From an uncultured delta proteobacterium (GTDB taxonomy: Bacteria > Myxococcota > Myxococcia > Myxococcales > 40CM-4-68-19), in the NCBI GenBank assembly GCA_903911145.1, contig CAIWCD010000006.1, forward strand, positions 1 through 51,695: a stretch of 51,695 bases of DNA, given 5' to 3'. The notes beneath the pieces were generated by a model. It was not told the origin of the DNA, searched no databases, and saw only the letters and a program-made list of their open reading frames with translations. Shown piece by piece: positions 27,877 through 37,928 of the stretch. Every line of letters begins with the position of its first letter. The first letter of the stretch is position 1. The position numbers and the translations under genes are program-made.

Positions 27877-28038
27877 GCTGCGAAGCTGCCCGTCTTCCGC
27901 CTGCGACAACTCGAGCAGCGCATATACGAGCGCATCGACGCGGTCGCGCGAGTTCGCATCGCCCGGTTCCCATGAAGACAACGGCTCGTCGAGATGTGCC
28001 AGCGGCGGCTCGCACCACTCCAGCGGCGAGACGCGCAA
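27877..28038 (-). pseudogene. Remnant resembling the C-terminus of a phage terminase large subunit
   Basis: The segment WEPGDANSRDRVDALVYALL resembles the last conserved motif of phage terminase large subunits (an Asp-Arg-hydrophobic-Asp-Ala core). Nothing else of the gene is recognisable in this frame. A neighbouring frame (27782-27850) encodes a fragment like the end of a Cro/CI-type HTH (TIERICAAFDVDAAELFRR). The area 27607-28188 is therefore decayed phage-like DNA next to the tRNA site. Confidence 0.35.
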
Positions 28039-28188
28039 AACGCGGCCTGGGCTGCGCGCAGCGATTCGCGAACCTGATTGGCTGCCGCGGTGGCGAGCGG
28101 ATGCAGCGCGGCCGGATCGAACGAGCTCGGGTGCTGATCCGTGGCGAGCGGCGCCAGTGCGATCAAGTGGCGATCCGGGTCTGACAAC

Positions 28189-28743
28189 TCAATTGCCGCG
28201 CTGATCACTCGCGTCGTCAGGCGCGGCGATTTGCGTCGCTCGTCGTCGCGCGGAGACGCCGACGAGCAACGCTCCAAGCGCCAGAATCCGCCAAGTGCAA
28301 TGTACGGTCAGGGCCCGGTGTTGGTCCGTCCCGATATTGACCCCAACTATCGTCGCAATGTTCAGGAGCAGCGACAACGCCTGCACCACTGCAAGACAAC
28401 CGACGGACGCATTCGACGGACGCGCCCAGAGCCACGAGACGGACACCAACAAGAGCGCGATGTCGATCGCGACCGGCGCCCACTGGCCCGAGATGATCGC
28501 CGCCGCCACGAACCAGGCCAGGTGGCCAAGAGTGATGGCGATGGCCCCACGGTATGCCTTGGGTCCACCGAGCTTCGTGAATACGAAGGCGAGCAGCAAT
28601 GTCACGGCGGCGGGAATCCAAAGCGCTGAGCCGACGTAGCGCGAGAAGATCCACGCAGCCCCCGCAGAAGCGACCCCAAGCAAAGAGGAAGAAGGACTCG
28701 CTTTGGTCCCTGATGCGAACACGATTCGCTCCGTATTCTCCAA
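28189..28743 (-). CDS. Hypothetical integral membrane protein
   Basis: 184 residues with about five hydrophobic segments (for example SALWIPAAVTLLLAFVF, LGHLAWFVAAAIISG, VAIDIALLLVSVSWLW). No conserved motif recognised. It is divergent from the ArsR gene, with 223 bp between the starts. Confidence 0.55.
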   Translation of the reverse strand: MENTERIVFASGTKASPSSSLLGVASAGAAWIFSRYVGSALWIPAAVTLLLAFVFTKLGGPKAYRGAIAITLGHLAWFVAAAIISGQWAPVAIDIALLLVSVSWLWARPSNASVGCLAVVQALSLLLNIATIVGVNIGTDQHRALTVHCTWRILALGALLVGVSARRRATQIAAPDDASDQRGN

Positions 28744-28966
28744 AATGGGCTCAACTTGGCCATCGCGTGCGGCAATGACAACGCGAGTGGCAACCTATCA
28801 CTCCCCTCCGCACCTCGGCCGGACTCACCGTTTCTTGAGTGCCGCACTCGTCTCGATCTCACCGAGTGCTGCATCCGCGTTCGTGAACGCGATACCGTGG
28901 ACGCCAGAGTGGCAGCGAAGGAGCCCGCGTCGAAATCCCGTTGACGTCGAACTACCTCCGCCGATA

Positions 28967-29407
28967 GTGAACCACGTGGCTCACTATTCGCTCGACGCTG
29001 CCTTCGGGGCGATTTCGGACGCCACGCGACGCTGCGTTCTTGAACAACTTGGACGCTCGGACGCGTCGATCAGCGAGCTTGCCGAGAAGTTCCACATGAC
29101 CCTCACGGGCATGAAGAAGCACGTCGTCGTCCTTGAGCAGGCGGGCCTCGTCACGACGGAGAAGGTCGGGCGCGTGCGCACCTGCAAGCTCGGGAAGCGC
29201 CAACTTGGAGCAGAACGCGCGTGGATCGAGCGGTACCGCAGGCTGTGGAACGCGCGCTTCGGCGCGCTGGACGCGGAGACAAACAACGTTCGAGCGCGGC
29301 GCATTGTCAATCGCGGTAGGGACACCGCGGGAAACAGTCAAGCGCTGTCCGCGCCCCGCGGGCTCGAGCTGAAACGGAATTTCCGATCGGCAGGCGACCT
29401 CACATAG
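28967..29407 (+). CDS. ArsR-family transcriptional regulator
   Basis: 146 residues from GTG 28967. Winged HTH: LDAAFGAISDATRRCVLEQL, SISELAEKFHMTLTGMKKHV, VLEQAGLVTTEKVGRVRTCK. No metal-binding Cys pair in the recognition helix, so it is more like the SdpR-type members that often sit with SRPBCC (AHSA1) genes. No such partner is adjacent. The C-terminus beyond about residue 105 is not conserved-looking and may be an extension. Confidence 0.8.
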   Translation: MNHVAHYSLDAAFGAISDATRRCVLEQLGRSDASISELAEKFHMTLTGMKKHVVVLEQAGLVTTEKVGRVRTCKLGKRQLGAERAWIERYRRLWNARFGALDAETNNVRARRIVNRGRDTAGNSQALSAPRGLELKRNFRSAGDLT

Positions 29408-29416
29408 GGTTGCCGA

Positions 29417-29905
29417 ATGAAGACGACGCAGAGGATGCTCCGCAGCTGTCTTCTTGCCGCATCGCTCGTCTGCGTACTGGGCGGGAGAGGTGCAAACGCC
29501 GTGGATGATGAATCGGATCGCGATTGGATCGAGCCCGCCCCCGCTGCCTATGCCGGGCGCTATCTCCTGTTTCAAGCGGATGCGACCGATCCGGAACTCT
29601 TGATTCGCTCTGAGATCGTGCTGCATCTCGACGCCGCCAACCGGCTCTCCGCCGACTATCGCGTCGCACGAGTGAGGAAAGGCAAGGAGACCGACTCGTC
29701 TGCGTCGCCGTTGTCCGCGCTGGCGATCGCAGGAAACCATTTCGAAGCAATGGCCCCCGCGATGAAGCTCGGATGGCACGGAACTCCCGCGCACAGCATC
29801 AAGGGCCGGTTCGTGACCCGCTATCCGCCGAGCAATGCCAAGGGGCCGGTCGAGAATGGCATCCTCCTCGACGAGCGACTTTTTCTTCGCCGCCGCGACG
29901 GGTGA
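29417..29905 (+). CDS. Hypothetical secreted protein
   Basis: 162 residues. Signal peptide (SCLLAASLVCVLGGRGANA) then a beta-rich domain. No motif recognised. It begins 9 bp after the ArsR gene and could be cotranscribed with it. Confidence 0.6.
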   Translation: MKTTQRMLRSCLLAASLVCVLGGRGANAVDDESDRDWIEPAPAAYAGRYLLFQADATDPELLIRSEIVLHLDAANRLSADYRVARVRKGKETDSSASPLSALAIAGNHFEAMAPAMKLGWHGTPAHSIKGRFVTRYPPSNAKGPVENGILLDERLFLRRRDG

Positions 29906-29911
29906 TTCGGA

Positions 29912-30694
29912 TTGAACGCGATCAGATCTCACGCGGGACCGCAGGAGTCCGTCCACGTCGTTCAGCACGCGCGCATCGCGCCGGTCCGCCTCGACCGCAA
30001 TCCACCTGCGTGCGACATTCGCCGCAGAGCCGTGCGATGGGGCACGACCCTCTTCCTCGCGCTGCTCTGGCTGCCAGGGGCTTCACTCATGGCCGATCCT
30101 TCGCCGACAGTTCTGCGCGCGCGCGTTGAGCAGCGCGTGCTCGATGCGCTGGCCGCGCTCAATGCCACAACGACCGCGCAACTGGTCTCCGGCGGCCCCG
30201 CGCGGACTCTGCGCCTTGGAGATATGCCCGCGTCGCCATACTCGAAAGGCCGCATCCTGTTCGCCGAGTTGGTGGTCGCCCCCGGCGCGCCAGGAGACCT
30301 TGGTGTGCCGAGCGAGCTTTCGCTGCGCTGCGTGGTTCAACTCGATGGGGAGAAGATCTCCATCTCGGAATGCCCGACCCGCGCCGATCTCGAGACAGCC
30401 GTGCGCCAGATGCTCTCGACCGAGGCACGCGCATATGCCGCGGCGGAGAAGGCCTTCGCGCAGGGCGATCTGTTGCCCGGCCCCGGTTTCTCCTCGTGGA
30501 AGCAAGCGCTGCGCGCAGCGCGGCTCGATCCGCGTCTGCCGCGCGAGATGTTCGCCGGCACACCGACGTGGCACTTCATCTTCAATCCCTGGAACGAGCG
30601 CAGTGGATATCGCAGCGTGCTGCTCGACGCCGCGTCCGGCGCGGTCCAGCTGCTCAACGGCCAGCCACCACGCGGCCGAGGAGATTCACCATGA
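29912..30694 (+). CDS. Hypothetical secreted protein
   Basis: 260 residues from TTG 29912. The hydrophobic segment TLFLALLWLPGASLMADP begins only at about residue 45, so the true start may be GTG 30032. The mature part has a helix-rich C-terminus ending NPWNERSGYRSVLLD. Overlaps the next gene by 4 bp (ATGA), so the two are coupled. Confidence 0.55.
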   Translation: MNAIRSHAGPQESVHVVQHARIAPVRLDRNPPACDIRRRAVRWGTTLFLALLWLPGASLMADPSPTVLRARVEQRVLDALAALNATTTAQLVSGGPARTLRLGDMPASPYSKGRILFAELVVAPGAPGDLGVPSELSLRCVVQLDGEKISISECPTRADLETAVRQMLSTEARAYAAAEKAFAQGDLLPGPGFSSWKQALRAARLDPRLPREMFAGTPTWHFIFNPWNERSGYRSVLLDAASGAVQLLNGQPPRGRGDSP

Positions 30695-31254
30695 ATGGTT
30701 TCGACGCCTGCGAACTTCTCTCGCGCAACTTGAGCACGCCGCGCGCGCTCCTCCGGATGAATCGATTCGCAGAAGGCCGCGCGGGAGTCCTTGCCGCGCT
30801 GCGCGCGATTGATATTCCGCTCGAAGCGGCGGCACCGATGGACGACGCGGCCCTCGCGCAGCTCCCTGCGCACACGCTGGTGATCTTCGGGAACAGCAAC
30901 GGATATGGAACCTTTCTGCGCCTCGTGCCCGAAGAGGCACTCGATGCGGAGCTCGCGGCAGCGCTTGCGCTCGTCGATGACAGCCCGCTCTCGTTCGACG
31001 CCTGCAGCGAGGATCCTCCGCGATACTTTGCGTTCGCGAAATCGGCGCTCGCGGGTTCAGCGATGGATCCGGAAGACGTCACCATGGAGCAGGAGGACGC
31101 GCCTGCCGAGTTCCGCCTCTCCAGTGACATCATGAACGCACTCTTTGAACGCTGGGATACCCATCGCGTGACGACGCACAGCCAGGCCGCGAGAAACGGG
31201 TGCGAGCTCAATACGCGCATTGCTGCTGTACGACATCTGTACCGGGAGCTTTAG
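30691..31254 (+). CDS. Hypothetical cytoplasmic protein, possible RiPP-maturation-like helper
   Basis: 187 residues from ATG 30691, preceded by GAGGAG. Short helices (LLSRNLSTPRALLRMNRFAE) with an acidic centre. No signal peptide and no recognised motif. Coupled to the upstream gene. Its function is unknown; the helper idea rests only on the small size and coupling and is weak. Confidence 0.5.
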   Translation: MNGFDACELLSRNLSTPRALLRMNRFAEGRAGVLAALRAIDIPLEAAAPMDDAALAQLPAHTLVIFGNSNGYGTFLRLVPEEALDAELAAALALVDDSPLSFDACSEDPPRYFAFAKSALAGSAMDPEDVTMEQEDAPAEFRLSSDIMNALFERWDTHRVTTHSQAARNGCELNTRIAAVRHLYREL

Positions 31255-31429
31255 GTCCCACGGCGCAGAGCCACTCGACCGCGCAGGTGCGGTTCGACTG
31301 ATCTGGATATTCCCTTCCTCTGCATGACGGGCGCGCGCGGAGGGATTGCCGGTATATGTGACGCCCAGCGCGAGCCTCCGCGCGGCTTGAGTACGCGGGC
31401 ACTCTTCAGCGTGCCAAAGGTTGGAATCC

Positions 31430-34400
31430 ATGATCCAGGCAACTCGCTCAACGACTATCGGGCTCATCGTGGCCCTCTTTGCCTGCCTGCTCGGGTGTGG
31501 ATCACCGCCGGCGCATCAACCGATCGCAATCAGTCTCAGTCCCACCAGCGCCTCAGTTCAGACCAGTGCGGCTCAGGCATTCACGGCCAGCGTGACGGGA
31601 ACCACCAACACCGGCGTCAACTGGTCGGTGATCGAGGGAAGCAGCGGTGGAGTGATCACGACCTCAGGCGCATATACCGCGCCTTCCGTTCCGGGCCGCT
31701 ATCACGTCGTCGTTGCGAGCCAAGCCGATCTCCACGCGACCGCGACCGCACTGGTGACCGTAACCGCGATTCCTCCTCCACCGACGATCACCAGCGTTTC
31801 GGTCAGTCCGGGCAGCGTCACCCTCGACGCAGGCACGACGCAGTTGTTCGCGGCGCAGGTCAACGGATCGCCGAGTGACGCGGTCGTCTGGACCGTCCGC
31901 GCGGGAGGGCCAGGGGGAACCATCGATTCGACTGGCCTCTACACTGCACCCCTGCGCGCCGGCCTGGATCAAGTGCTTGCGACGAGCACCGTCGACGCGA
32001 CCATGGGCGGCATCGGCAACGTGACCGTGACGACTCCGGCTCCGACCGGCCTTGGTTATTCGCCCTCCTCCATCAGTTGCACGCGCGCAGTTGCATGCGC
32101 TCTGGCTGCGCCCGCGCTCTCCGGCGGCACGGAGGTGTCGTTCTCGATTCTTCCCACGCTGCCGGCGGGTCTCGCCGTGAACACGTCAACCGGCGCGATC
32201 TCCGGCACGCCAACGACCCTCAGCGCGCTCTCGACCTATCGAGTGACAGCGACCAATTCCTGGGGCTCGGCGAGCACCACGATCCGCATCGAGGTCAAGG
32301 ACAGCCTGCCTTCGTTGGTCTACTCGCCCAGCGCGCTGATCTGTCTGGAACAGACTCCCTGCGCACTCGCAGCGCCCACCAACTCCGGAGGCGCAGTCGT
32401 CTCCTATGCCATTGCACCAGCGCTACCAATCGGCCTCGCTCTCGACACCGGGACCGGCGCGATCTCAGGGACTCCAACCAACCCGATGGTCACTGAACAC
32501 TACACGGTGACAGCGACGAACTCAGGCGGCGCTGTGCCGGTCGCGATCTCAGTCGCGGTTACGACCCCGCCTGGACAAGCACCTGGCCATACTGAGGTCC
32601 AGCAGTGCGATAACTTCGTTTATCTGGACGACGGGGCGTTCAAATTGAACGGCGCGCCCTTCCCGCTCAAGAGCGCGAACTTCCACTTGAGCCTTCTCGC
32701 GAAGACAGTGCAGGCCGGCGACCCGATCGTCTACGACACGCCGCGCGTGGCCCAGGGCGGCGCTCTGTACGATCTCTCTCTGCAGATGGACGTCAACTAC
32801 GACCCAGCTTCCAACACCTGCGTCGATAAGGATTCGTGCGAAGCGCTGATGGCCGCGCAGGTCACGAACCTGAAAGCCCTCGGTATCAATTCAGTCAGGT
32901 TGATGATCGACCACTCTCTATTTGGAAACGGCGATCCCGCGTCCTCGATCCCCGACGCAGATCAGCAGGACATGTTCTTCCGGACAGATCCATGGCAGTG
33001 GAATTTCATGCTCGACATGGCCAACCCGAGCGCCATGGATGCCGTGCTTCTCCTCGAGAAACGGGCGGTCGAGTTCCTCGGCGCGCGCGGCATTCGAAGC
33101 CTGCTGCTGCTGACGGGAACGCCGTATATGTATGGCAACGTCCCCGAAAACAAAGCCTTCACGGACTATCTGGCAAAGCTCTCCGCCACGATGGCCGACG
33201 AGCCCTATCTGATTGGTTATGACTTTGATAACGAGCCGACCTGGGCCTCGGGTGCACCGGCCGGGAGTTCCTTCAGCATCACCAAGGATCAGACGCAGAG
33301 TCTGGTCCAGAGCTGGGTTGATGCAGTCAGGTCAACCAACTCGCACGCATTGACCACGGTCGGCAACGCCTTCGCGATCGCTTCCGTCGACACCTGGGAT
33401 CCGCAATTCCTTCCCATCGATTTCGCCTCCTATCATATCTATCCGGACGCTCCGATGAACTGGAGCCACGACGCGGACTACGTCCAGCGCGAGACCTGGT
33501 TCGTCAAACTCAATAGCTGCGGAAGCGTCTGCCCTGTCGGGACGACATTCACTGGCGGCAACTGCCACGTCCTCGACGGCCCACCCGGCAGCACCGGGGC
33601 AGCACAGAACGGCCAGTTCCAGACGACAGACTCCGGAGGCCATACCGCTGTGGTTGGATCTTATGAGGTCGGTTACGACCAACCGCTGCTCGAGACGCGT
33701 CCGTTCTACTATGTGCAGCCACACGCCGCGTCGTGTCCCGCGGGGTCGAGTTCAGACGGCGCGAACTGTCTGGTTGCAATCGGCCCGGCAGGCGCCCATG
33801 GATTTACCTATGGCCAGAATTTCTATTACCAATATCTAAGCTCCAGCCACCACTGCCTGCCTCCGGCCGTCGACGACGGAGCCAACTGCAACGTCGCGCC
33901 GATTCCAACCGGATACAATCCATTCATCCTGAATGGTCCGGTCTTCTTCATCGCGGCCCGACACTGCGGAGTGAATGGGCGTAAGCCGGCGATCGTCGGC
34001 GAGTTCGGCATGAGCACATCTGATCTCGATCCGAATACCGGCGCGGTATTGAAGGTCAACGACGGCAGCGCGCAGGATCAGGCGACCTGGCTGACCAACG
34101 TCGCGACGCGCGCATATAACTGCGGATACCAGGGCATTCAATGGTGGGAATATGAAGACGAGCATTGGGCCTTCCCGGACCATTTCGGGATGTGGGGATT
34201 CTGGAGCGCGGTGCACCCCGGCGAGCCCGCGCCGGATCCCAGCGCCATTGCAATGCGCCCATCGGGACTGGCGATGGCAGCGCTCAACCCCGCGGCGCTG
34301 CTACCTGGAAGCTGCCCCGCGCCCTGGGATTTCACCTGGCCTCATTACGGCAGCGATTATGCCGGCGGCACGGGATACAGCTACAGCGGCACGGTCTCAG

Positions 34401-34675
34401 ACACGAGCGGGAATCCGATCCCGTATGCGCTGGTCATGGGCCGCCTGTTGAACGACCCCGATTTCTTCATCAACACCGACGCAAACGGAAATTGGTCGAT
34501 GAATACGCCCAAGCTCATCAACTACATCACCGCCACCCAGTTCGGATACGAGAGCTCAAGCCGCCACTATCCCGTTCCGCTGATCAACTCGAGCATTGAA
34601 CTGAGCCCGGGAAATCTGCCGGCCTATCACCCGCCTTCGAGCAACGATCAGGCGTGCCGGGTGATCGTGTATTGA
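31430..34675 (+). CDS. GH5-like glycosidase lipoprotein with Ig-like/putative-Ig modules
   Basis: 1081 residues from ATG 31430. The lipobox LLGCG is near residue 20. Two Big-2-like repeats come first, then two putative Ig repeats (YSPSSISCTRAVACALAAPA; LALDTGTGAISGTP). The catalytic TIM-barrel is about 380-940: FDNEPTWASG carries the acid/base Glu and IVGEFGMSTSD the nucleophile, the two-glutamate pattern of GH5/clan A. A C-terminal carboxypeptidase-regulatory-like domain (GTVSDTSGNPIPYALVMG) ends the chain. Probably degrades a polysaccharide at the cell surface; the substrate is unknown. Confidence 0.75.
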   Translation: MIQATRSTTIGLIVALFACLLGCGSPPAHQPIAISLSPTSASVQTSAAQAFTASVTGTTNTGVNWSVIEGSSGGVITTSGAYTAPSVPGRYHVVVASQADLHATATALVTVTAIPPPPTITSVSVSPGSVTLDAGTTQLFAAQVNGSPSDAVVWTVRAGGPGGTIDSTGLYTAPLRAGLDQVLATSTVDATMGGIGNVTVTTPAPTGLGYSPSSISCTRAVACALAAPALSGGTEVSFSILPTLPAGLAVNTSTGAISGTPTTLSALSTYRVTATNSWGSASTTIRIEVKDSLPSLVYSPSALICLEQTPCALAAPTNSGGAVVSYAIAPALPIGLALDTGTGAISGTPTNPMVTEHYTVTATNSGGAVPVAISVAVTTPPGQAPGHTEVQQCDNFVYLDDGAFKLNGAPFPLKSANFHLSLLAKTVQAGDPIVYDTPRVAQGGALYDLSLQMDVNYDPASNTCVDKDSCEALMAAQVTNLKALGINSVRLMIDHSLFGNGDPASSIPDADQQDMFFRTDPWQWNFMLDMANPSAMDAVLLLEKRAVEFLGARGIRSLLLLTGTPYMYGNVPENKAFTDYLAKLSATMADEPYLIGYDFDNEPTWASGAPAGSSFSITKDQTQSLVQSWVDAVRSTNSHALTTVGNAFAIASVDTWDPQFLPIDFASYHIYPDAPMNWSHDADYVQRETWFVKLNSCGSVCPVGTTFTGGNCHVLDGPPGSTGAAQNGQFQTTDSGGHTAVVGSYEVGYDQPLLETRPFYYVQPHAASCPAGSSSDGANCLVAIGPAGAHGFTYGQNFYYQYLSSSHHCLPPAVDDGANCNVAPIPTGYNPFILNGPVFFIAARHCGVNGRKPAIVGEFGMSTSDLDPNTGAVLKVNDGSAQDQATWLTNVATRAYNCGYQGIQWWEYEDEHWAFPDHFGMWGFWSAVHPGEPAPDPSAIAMRPSGLAMAALNPAALLPGSCPAPWDFTWPHYGSDYAGGTGYSYSGTVSDTSGNPIPYALVMGRLLNDPDFFINTDANGNWSMNTPKLINYITATQFGYESSSRHYPVPLINSSIELSPGNLPAYHPPSSNDQACRVIVY

Positions 34676-34786
34676 TCCGGATGCTGACGCTCACCCGTCT
34701 TGCCGACGTTCCGGGCCATCTGAGCTGGGATGGACACTGGAATCGATCAGGCAAGACGAATAAGCGCACCGCGCCGTTCGCAGCGA
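34676..34786. terminator. Possible bidirectional terminator between convergent genes
   Basis: Inverted repeat CGTCTTGCC (34696-34704) and GGCAAGACG (34750-34758) lies between convergent genes; the loop is long (45 nt) and there is no clear T-tract. Confidence 0.25.
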
Positions 34787-35956
34787 CTACTTCTTCGCGT
34801 ATCCCTCCGGAATCGAAATATTCGCGGCGGGAACCTCTGCGGCAATCAAGTCGCTCATCGTCGCCGTCAGGTGCCAGGGTTTCTCCGCCTGCGCGTCGGC
34901 GGGGCCCGTCGCAGTCGTATCTGCCGCGCCCGAGGAGGCGTCGTCGGTTGCGTCCGCAAGATCGGATCCCGTATCGCTCGAGGCCATCGCTTTCATCACG
35001 CCGGCCATCCGATATTTTAATCCCTGGCCCTTCAAATCGTATTCGACCTTCAGCGGGATCCCCGGCATTGCGGCGAGTGCCTTCTCGAACTGCTCGCGGA
35101 CCGCGTCGGAATTAATCAGATAGAGAGCGGCGTCCATGTTCTCACGCAGCGAGATGCCACCAATACCGCCCTTCCTACGCGCCCCGCTGTAAGCGCGCCA
35201 CTGCGCGCCGAGCTCCTTCTCCTTTGAAGCGTCCATCCAATATCTAATGTCCCCGGAGAACTCGCTCGACTCCTTCGAGGCGGCATGCGCCAACGTCCAC
35301 TTCATATGGAGGACATAGAGTTTGGCTGCACCATCCGCAACGGGCTTCTCTTGCGAGAAGGAAGAGGATGCCGTCTCCCATCCATTGCCGGACTTGTTGG
35401 AGGCAACCAGGTTCTTCTGGCTGTACTCCTTCGGCTTGCCTGCCATATCCAGATACCGCACTGCCGTCTTTGCTTTCAGGTCAATCAGAGAGAAGACCGA
35501 GCTTCCTCCCGTGGTGGCCGCCGGCTTCTGTGCACCCTGCGCGGTCGCGTTCTGGTTGGCTTGGTTGGCCGCCTGCGCCTGCGCGCCGCCCATCTGCGCC
35601 TGCATCATCGCCATCTTCTGGCGCATCTCTTCCTTCTTCTTCGGGTCAGTTATCATCTCCAGATACTGGTTCATCTTGGCCATCTGGTCGCTCATCGCCT
35701 GGCTCTGGGCTGTCTGCGCGCCTTGCTGCGCTGTCGCCGCCGTATCAGCCGTGCTGGCGCCGGCCAGCGCGCCGAGATTCGAGAGGCTCATTTCAGCGCG
35801 CGAGCGATCGCCTGAGACCTGCACGCCGAGCTTCATGGTCATTGCCTGTGGAGACGTGAGCTCTTCCACTGTCGTGTAGGTCATGCCGGCGCGCGCCGGG
35901 CCGACCAGCGAGGTGCAGGCGACCGCGAAGATCGCCAGATGTGTTGCCTTACCCAT
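34787..35956 (-). CDS. Hypothetical secreted protein with Gln/Ala/Met-rich helix
   Basis: 389 residues from ATG 35956, with GGAGGACG upstream. Signal peptide ends GPARA. Residues about 70-145 are a Gln/Ala/Met-rich, coiled-coil-like stretch (KKKEEMRQKMAMMQAQMGG). A soluble domain follows and ends EVPAANISIPEGYAKK. It lies 17 bp downstream of the next gene and is probably in one operon with it. Family not recognised. Confidence 0.6.
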   Translation of the reverse strand: MGKATHLAIFAVACTSLVGPARAGMTYTTVEELTSPQAMTMKLGVQVSGDRSRAEMSLSNLGALAGASTADTAATAQQGAQTAQSQAMSDQMAKMNQYLEMITDPKKKEEMRQKMAMMQAQMGGAQAQAANQANQNATAQGAQKPAATTGGSSVFSLIDLKAKTAVRYLDMAGKPKEYSQKNLVASNKSGNGWETASSSFSQEKPVADGAAKLYVLHMKWTLAHAASKESSEFSGDIRYWMDASKEKELGAQWRAYSGARRKGGIGGISLRENMDAALYLINSDAVREQFEKALAAMPGIPLKVEYDLKGQGLKYRMAGVMKAMASSDTGSDLADATDDASSGAADTTATGPADAQAEKPWHLTATMSDLIAAEVPAANISIPEGYAKK

Positions 35957-35973
35957 GGGTACGTCCTCCGTGA

Positions 35974-37815
35974 TTACTGTTGGTGAACCAGATCCGGAAC
36001 GATCAGCTTCCAATCGACAGCTTTCATGACGCTGGCGGTTCCAAACTCCCGCGCACTCATGATCATGATCGGCGGTTGGTAGTTCAGGTAAGGAGGCTTG
36101 ACGATCCAGATCGCCTTCTCCGCGAGAGGAAAGCTCAGAGAGCGTGCCGCACCACTTTCGTGCAGCGTCAGCTTGAGCGAATCGAAACCACCACTCTGGG
36201 TATTGAACGAGACGAGCCCTGTCCACGACTGGCCGGGCTCGATTCGCAGATTCGTCCCCTGATGCGGCAGCACGGAATCGGAGTTGAGAAAGCGCTCGAG
36301 CTTCTTGGACGCGAGTCGAAGAGTGATCTTGGCCTCGAGCTTCGTCAGTCGGTCAGACGCGGATTCCTCCCACGCCGCCGGGGTGATCGCGACCATGACG
36401 CCATCCATCGTCTTGACCATTCCTGCGGGTACGGGCGCGTCGCCAGAACCAATGGCGTTGATATCGGCCTGCATCGACTCCTTCCACCGCTTGCGGCTCT
36501 CGTCGCCCTGCTTGATATTGTCGAGTTCCCAGCGCGCTCGGTTCTCGTAGAGGTTGGCCGTGTTGTATGCATGGGCACTGCGCGCCTGCGAGGCCAGCTG
36601 CTGATCGTGCCGGGCATCTGCGGCATTAATCCCATTCAGCATGGAGTGCGACGCATCGCCGAAGGCCTGAGACATGGCGGCTGCGCGTTCCGCTCGTTCT
36701 CGAATCGCGGCACGCTCGTGCGAGTCCATTCTCTCTTGCCAGTCGGCGCTCCATTGCTGCTCAGCCAGCTTTCCGTTCAACTCGATCTGGGTCTCGTTGA
36801 ACTCCGTCGCGGAGAGATTCGAGAACGTATACGGCGTCAACTCGGGATACATGAACTGCTGCAGACTCATCCCGTTGGCCAGCACGTCGGGACCCAACTC
36901 GCCGACGGGGAGCGCCGCGAGGGTGCCGGCGGTTGCGGCAGAGAGAACGATATCGTCGCTGGAGAATTCGATCGGCGCGGTTCCGCTGTTCTTGACGGTC
37001 AGGCCGAACGTTTGCGTCTTATATAGAAACGGTAGTTCGTAATTCAGCTTCTTATCTGTCTGCTCAGGATACCAGGGCTCCAGAGTGACCTGGGCCGTTC
37101 CGGATTGTCTGGAACCGGAGGAACTCGGCGCCAGCCACGGTCGCGTTGCAGCAAGAGATGTGTCACCAATGGCCGTGAGGAGCTCTTCGCCCTTCTTGCG
37201 GCTCTCCGCATCGTCGCCGCTGATACCAAGCTCCATATAATAGGTCCACGTGCGCCGCAGCCCGGCCCAGACTTTCATCCGTTCCACGGCCGCCTGCAGC
37301 CTGGGGATTGCATCCTTGTTCCGCTTCTGCCGCGCCGACTCTTCGTAATAGGCTTTGAAGAGATCGAGCTGCTCCAGTTCCTTAGACTCGGCGTGCCACG
37401 CATCCCAGAGCTTCTGTAGATGGTCGGCCTCGGGCTTCTCGTGCGCCGTGGCAATTGCGACCGGGTCTTCTACTCCCTTGGGCAGGAAGTCGGCCGAACC
37501 GAGTTGCGCGGCCGCCAGCCTGTAATATTTCGCCGCCTCCGCAGACTTCCCGGGAACCTGGGCGTAGGTATGGGCAGTGAGCAGGTAGTAATCGGCCAGC
37601 GCGAGCGCTCCGCCCTTACCGGAGGTCTTCATCTCGTCGAGCGAGGCGGCAAGCGTTGGGGCCAGCTCCGCAGGTTTCTGACCGAACACGGCCTCGACAA
37701 CTGTGCGCGGATAGCACGCTGGCAACGTCGTGTCCGCGGGCACCTGCGCAGCGTGGGCGTTGGCGGTATGCAACAGAATCAAGAATGCGAGAGCGCGGCC
37801 GCTATTTGTCGTCAT
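35974..37815 (-). CDS. Hypothetical secreted protein, 613 residues
   Basis: Signal peptide LAFLILLHTANAHA. The first 200 residues are helical with a TPR/Sel1-like feel (AADYYLLTAHTYAQV-type stretches, YYRLAAAQLGSAD). A beta-rich segment about 225-330 is followed by a long charged helical region (350-450) and a beta-rich end. No family recognised. It precedes the Gln-rich protein gene, suggesting a joint envelope role. Confidence 0.6.
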   Translation of the reverse strand: MTTNSGRALAFLILLHTANAHAAQVPADTTLPACYPRTVVEAVFGQKPAELAPTLAASLDEMKTSGKGGALALADYYLLTAHTYAQVPGKSAEAAKYYRLAAAQLGSADFLPKGVEDPVAIATAHEKPEADHLQKLWDAWHAESKELEQLDLFKAYYEESARQKRNKDAIPRLQAAVERMKVWAGLRRTWTYYMELGISGDDAESRKKGEELLTAIGDTSLAATRPWLAPSSSGSRQSGTAQVTLEPWYPEQTDKKLNYELPFLYKTQTFGLTVKNSGTAPIEFSSDDIVLSAATAGTLAALPVGELGPDVLANGMSLQQFMYPELTPYTFSNLSATEFNETQIELNGKLAEQQWSADWQERMDSHERAAIRERAERAAAMSQAFGDASHSMLNGINAADARHDQQLASQARSAHAYNTANLYENRARWELDNIKQGDESRKRWKESMQADINAIGSGDAPVPAGMVKTMDGVMVAITPAAWEESASDRLTKLEAKITLRLASKKLERFLNSDSVLPHQGTNLRIEPGQSWTGLVSFNTQSGGFDSLKLTLHESGAARSLSFPLAEKAIWIVKPPYLNYQPPIMIMSAREFGTASVMKAVDWKLIVPDLVHQQ

Positions 37816-37928
37816 ACGGGGATCGTCCGCAAGGCAGCGCGGCAGAGTCGTTTACTGGAGCCTCTGCCGCGCTTCCGGAAGGCTGGTTGGGTTGCAGCGG
37901 CCAGTCGCGCAGGCCGCGCGCCCTGCAA

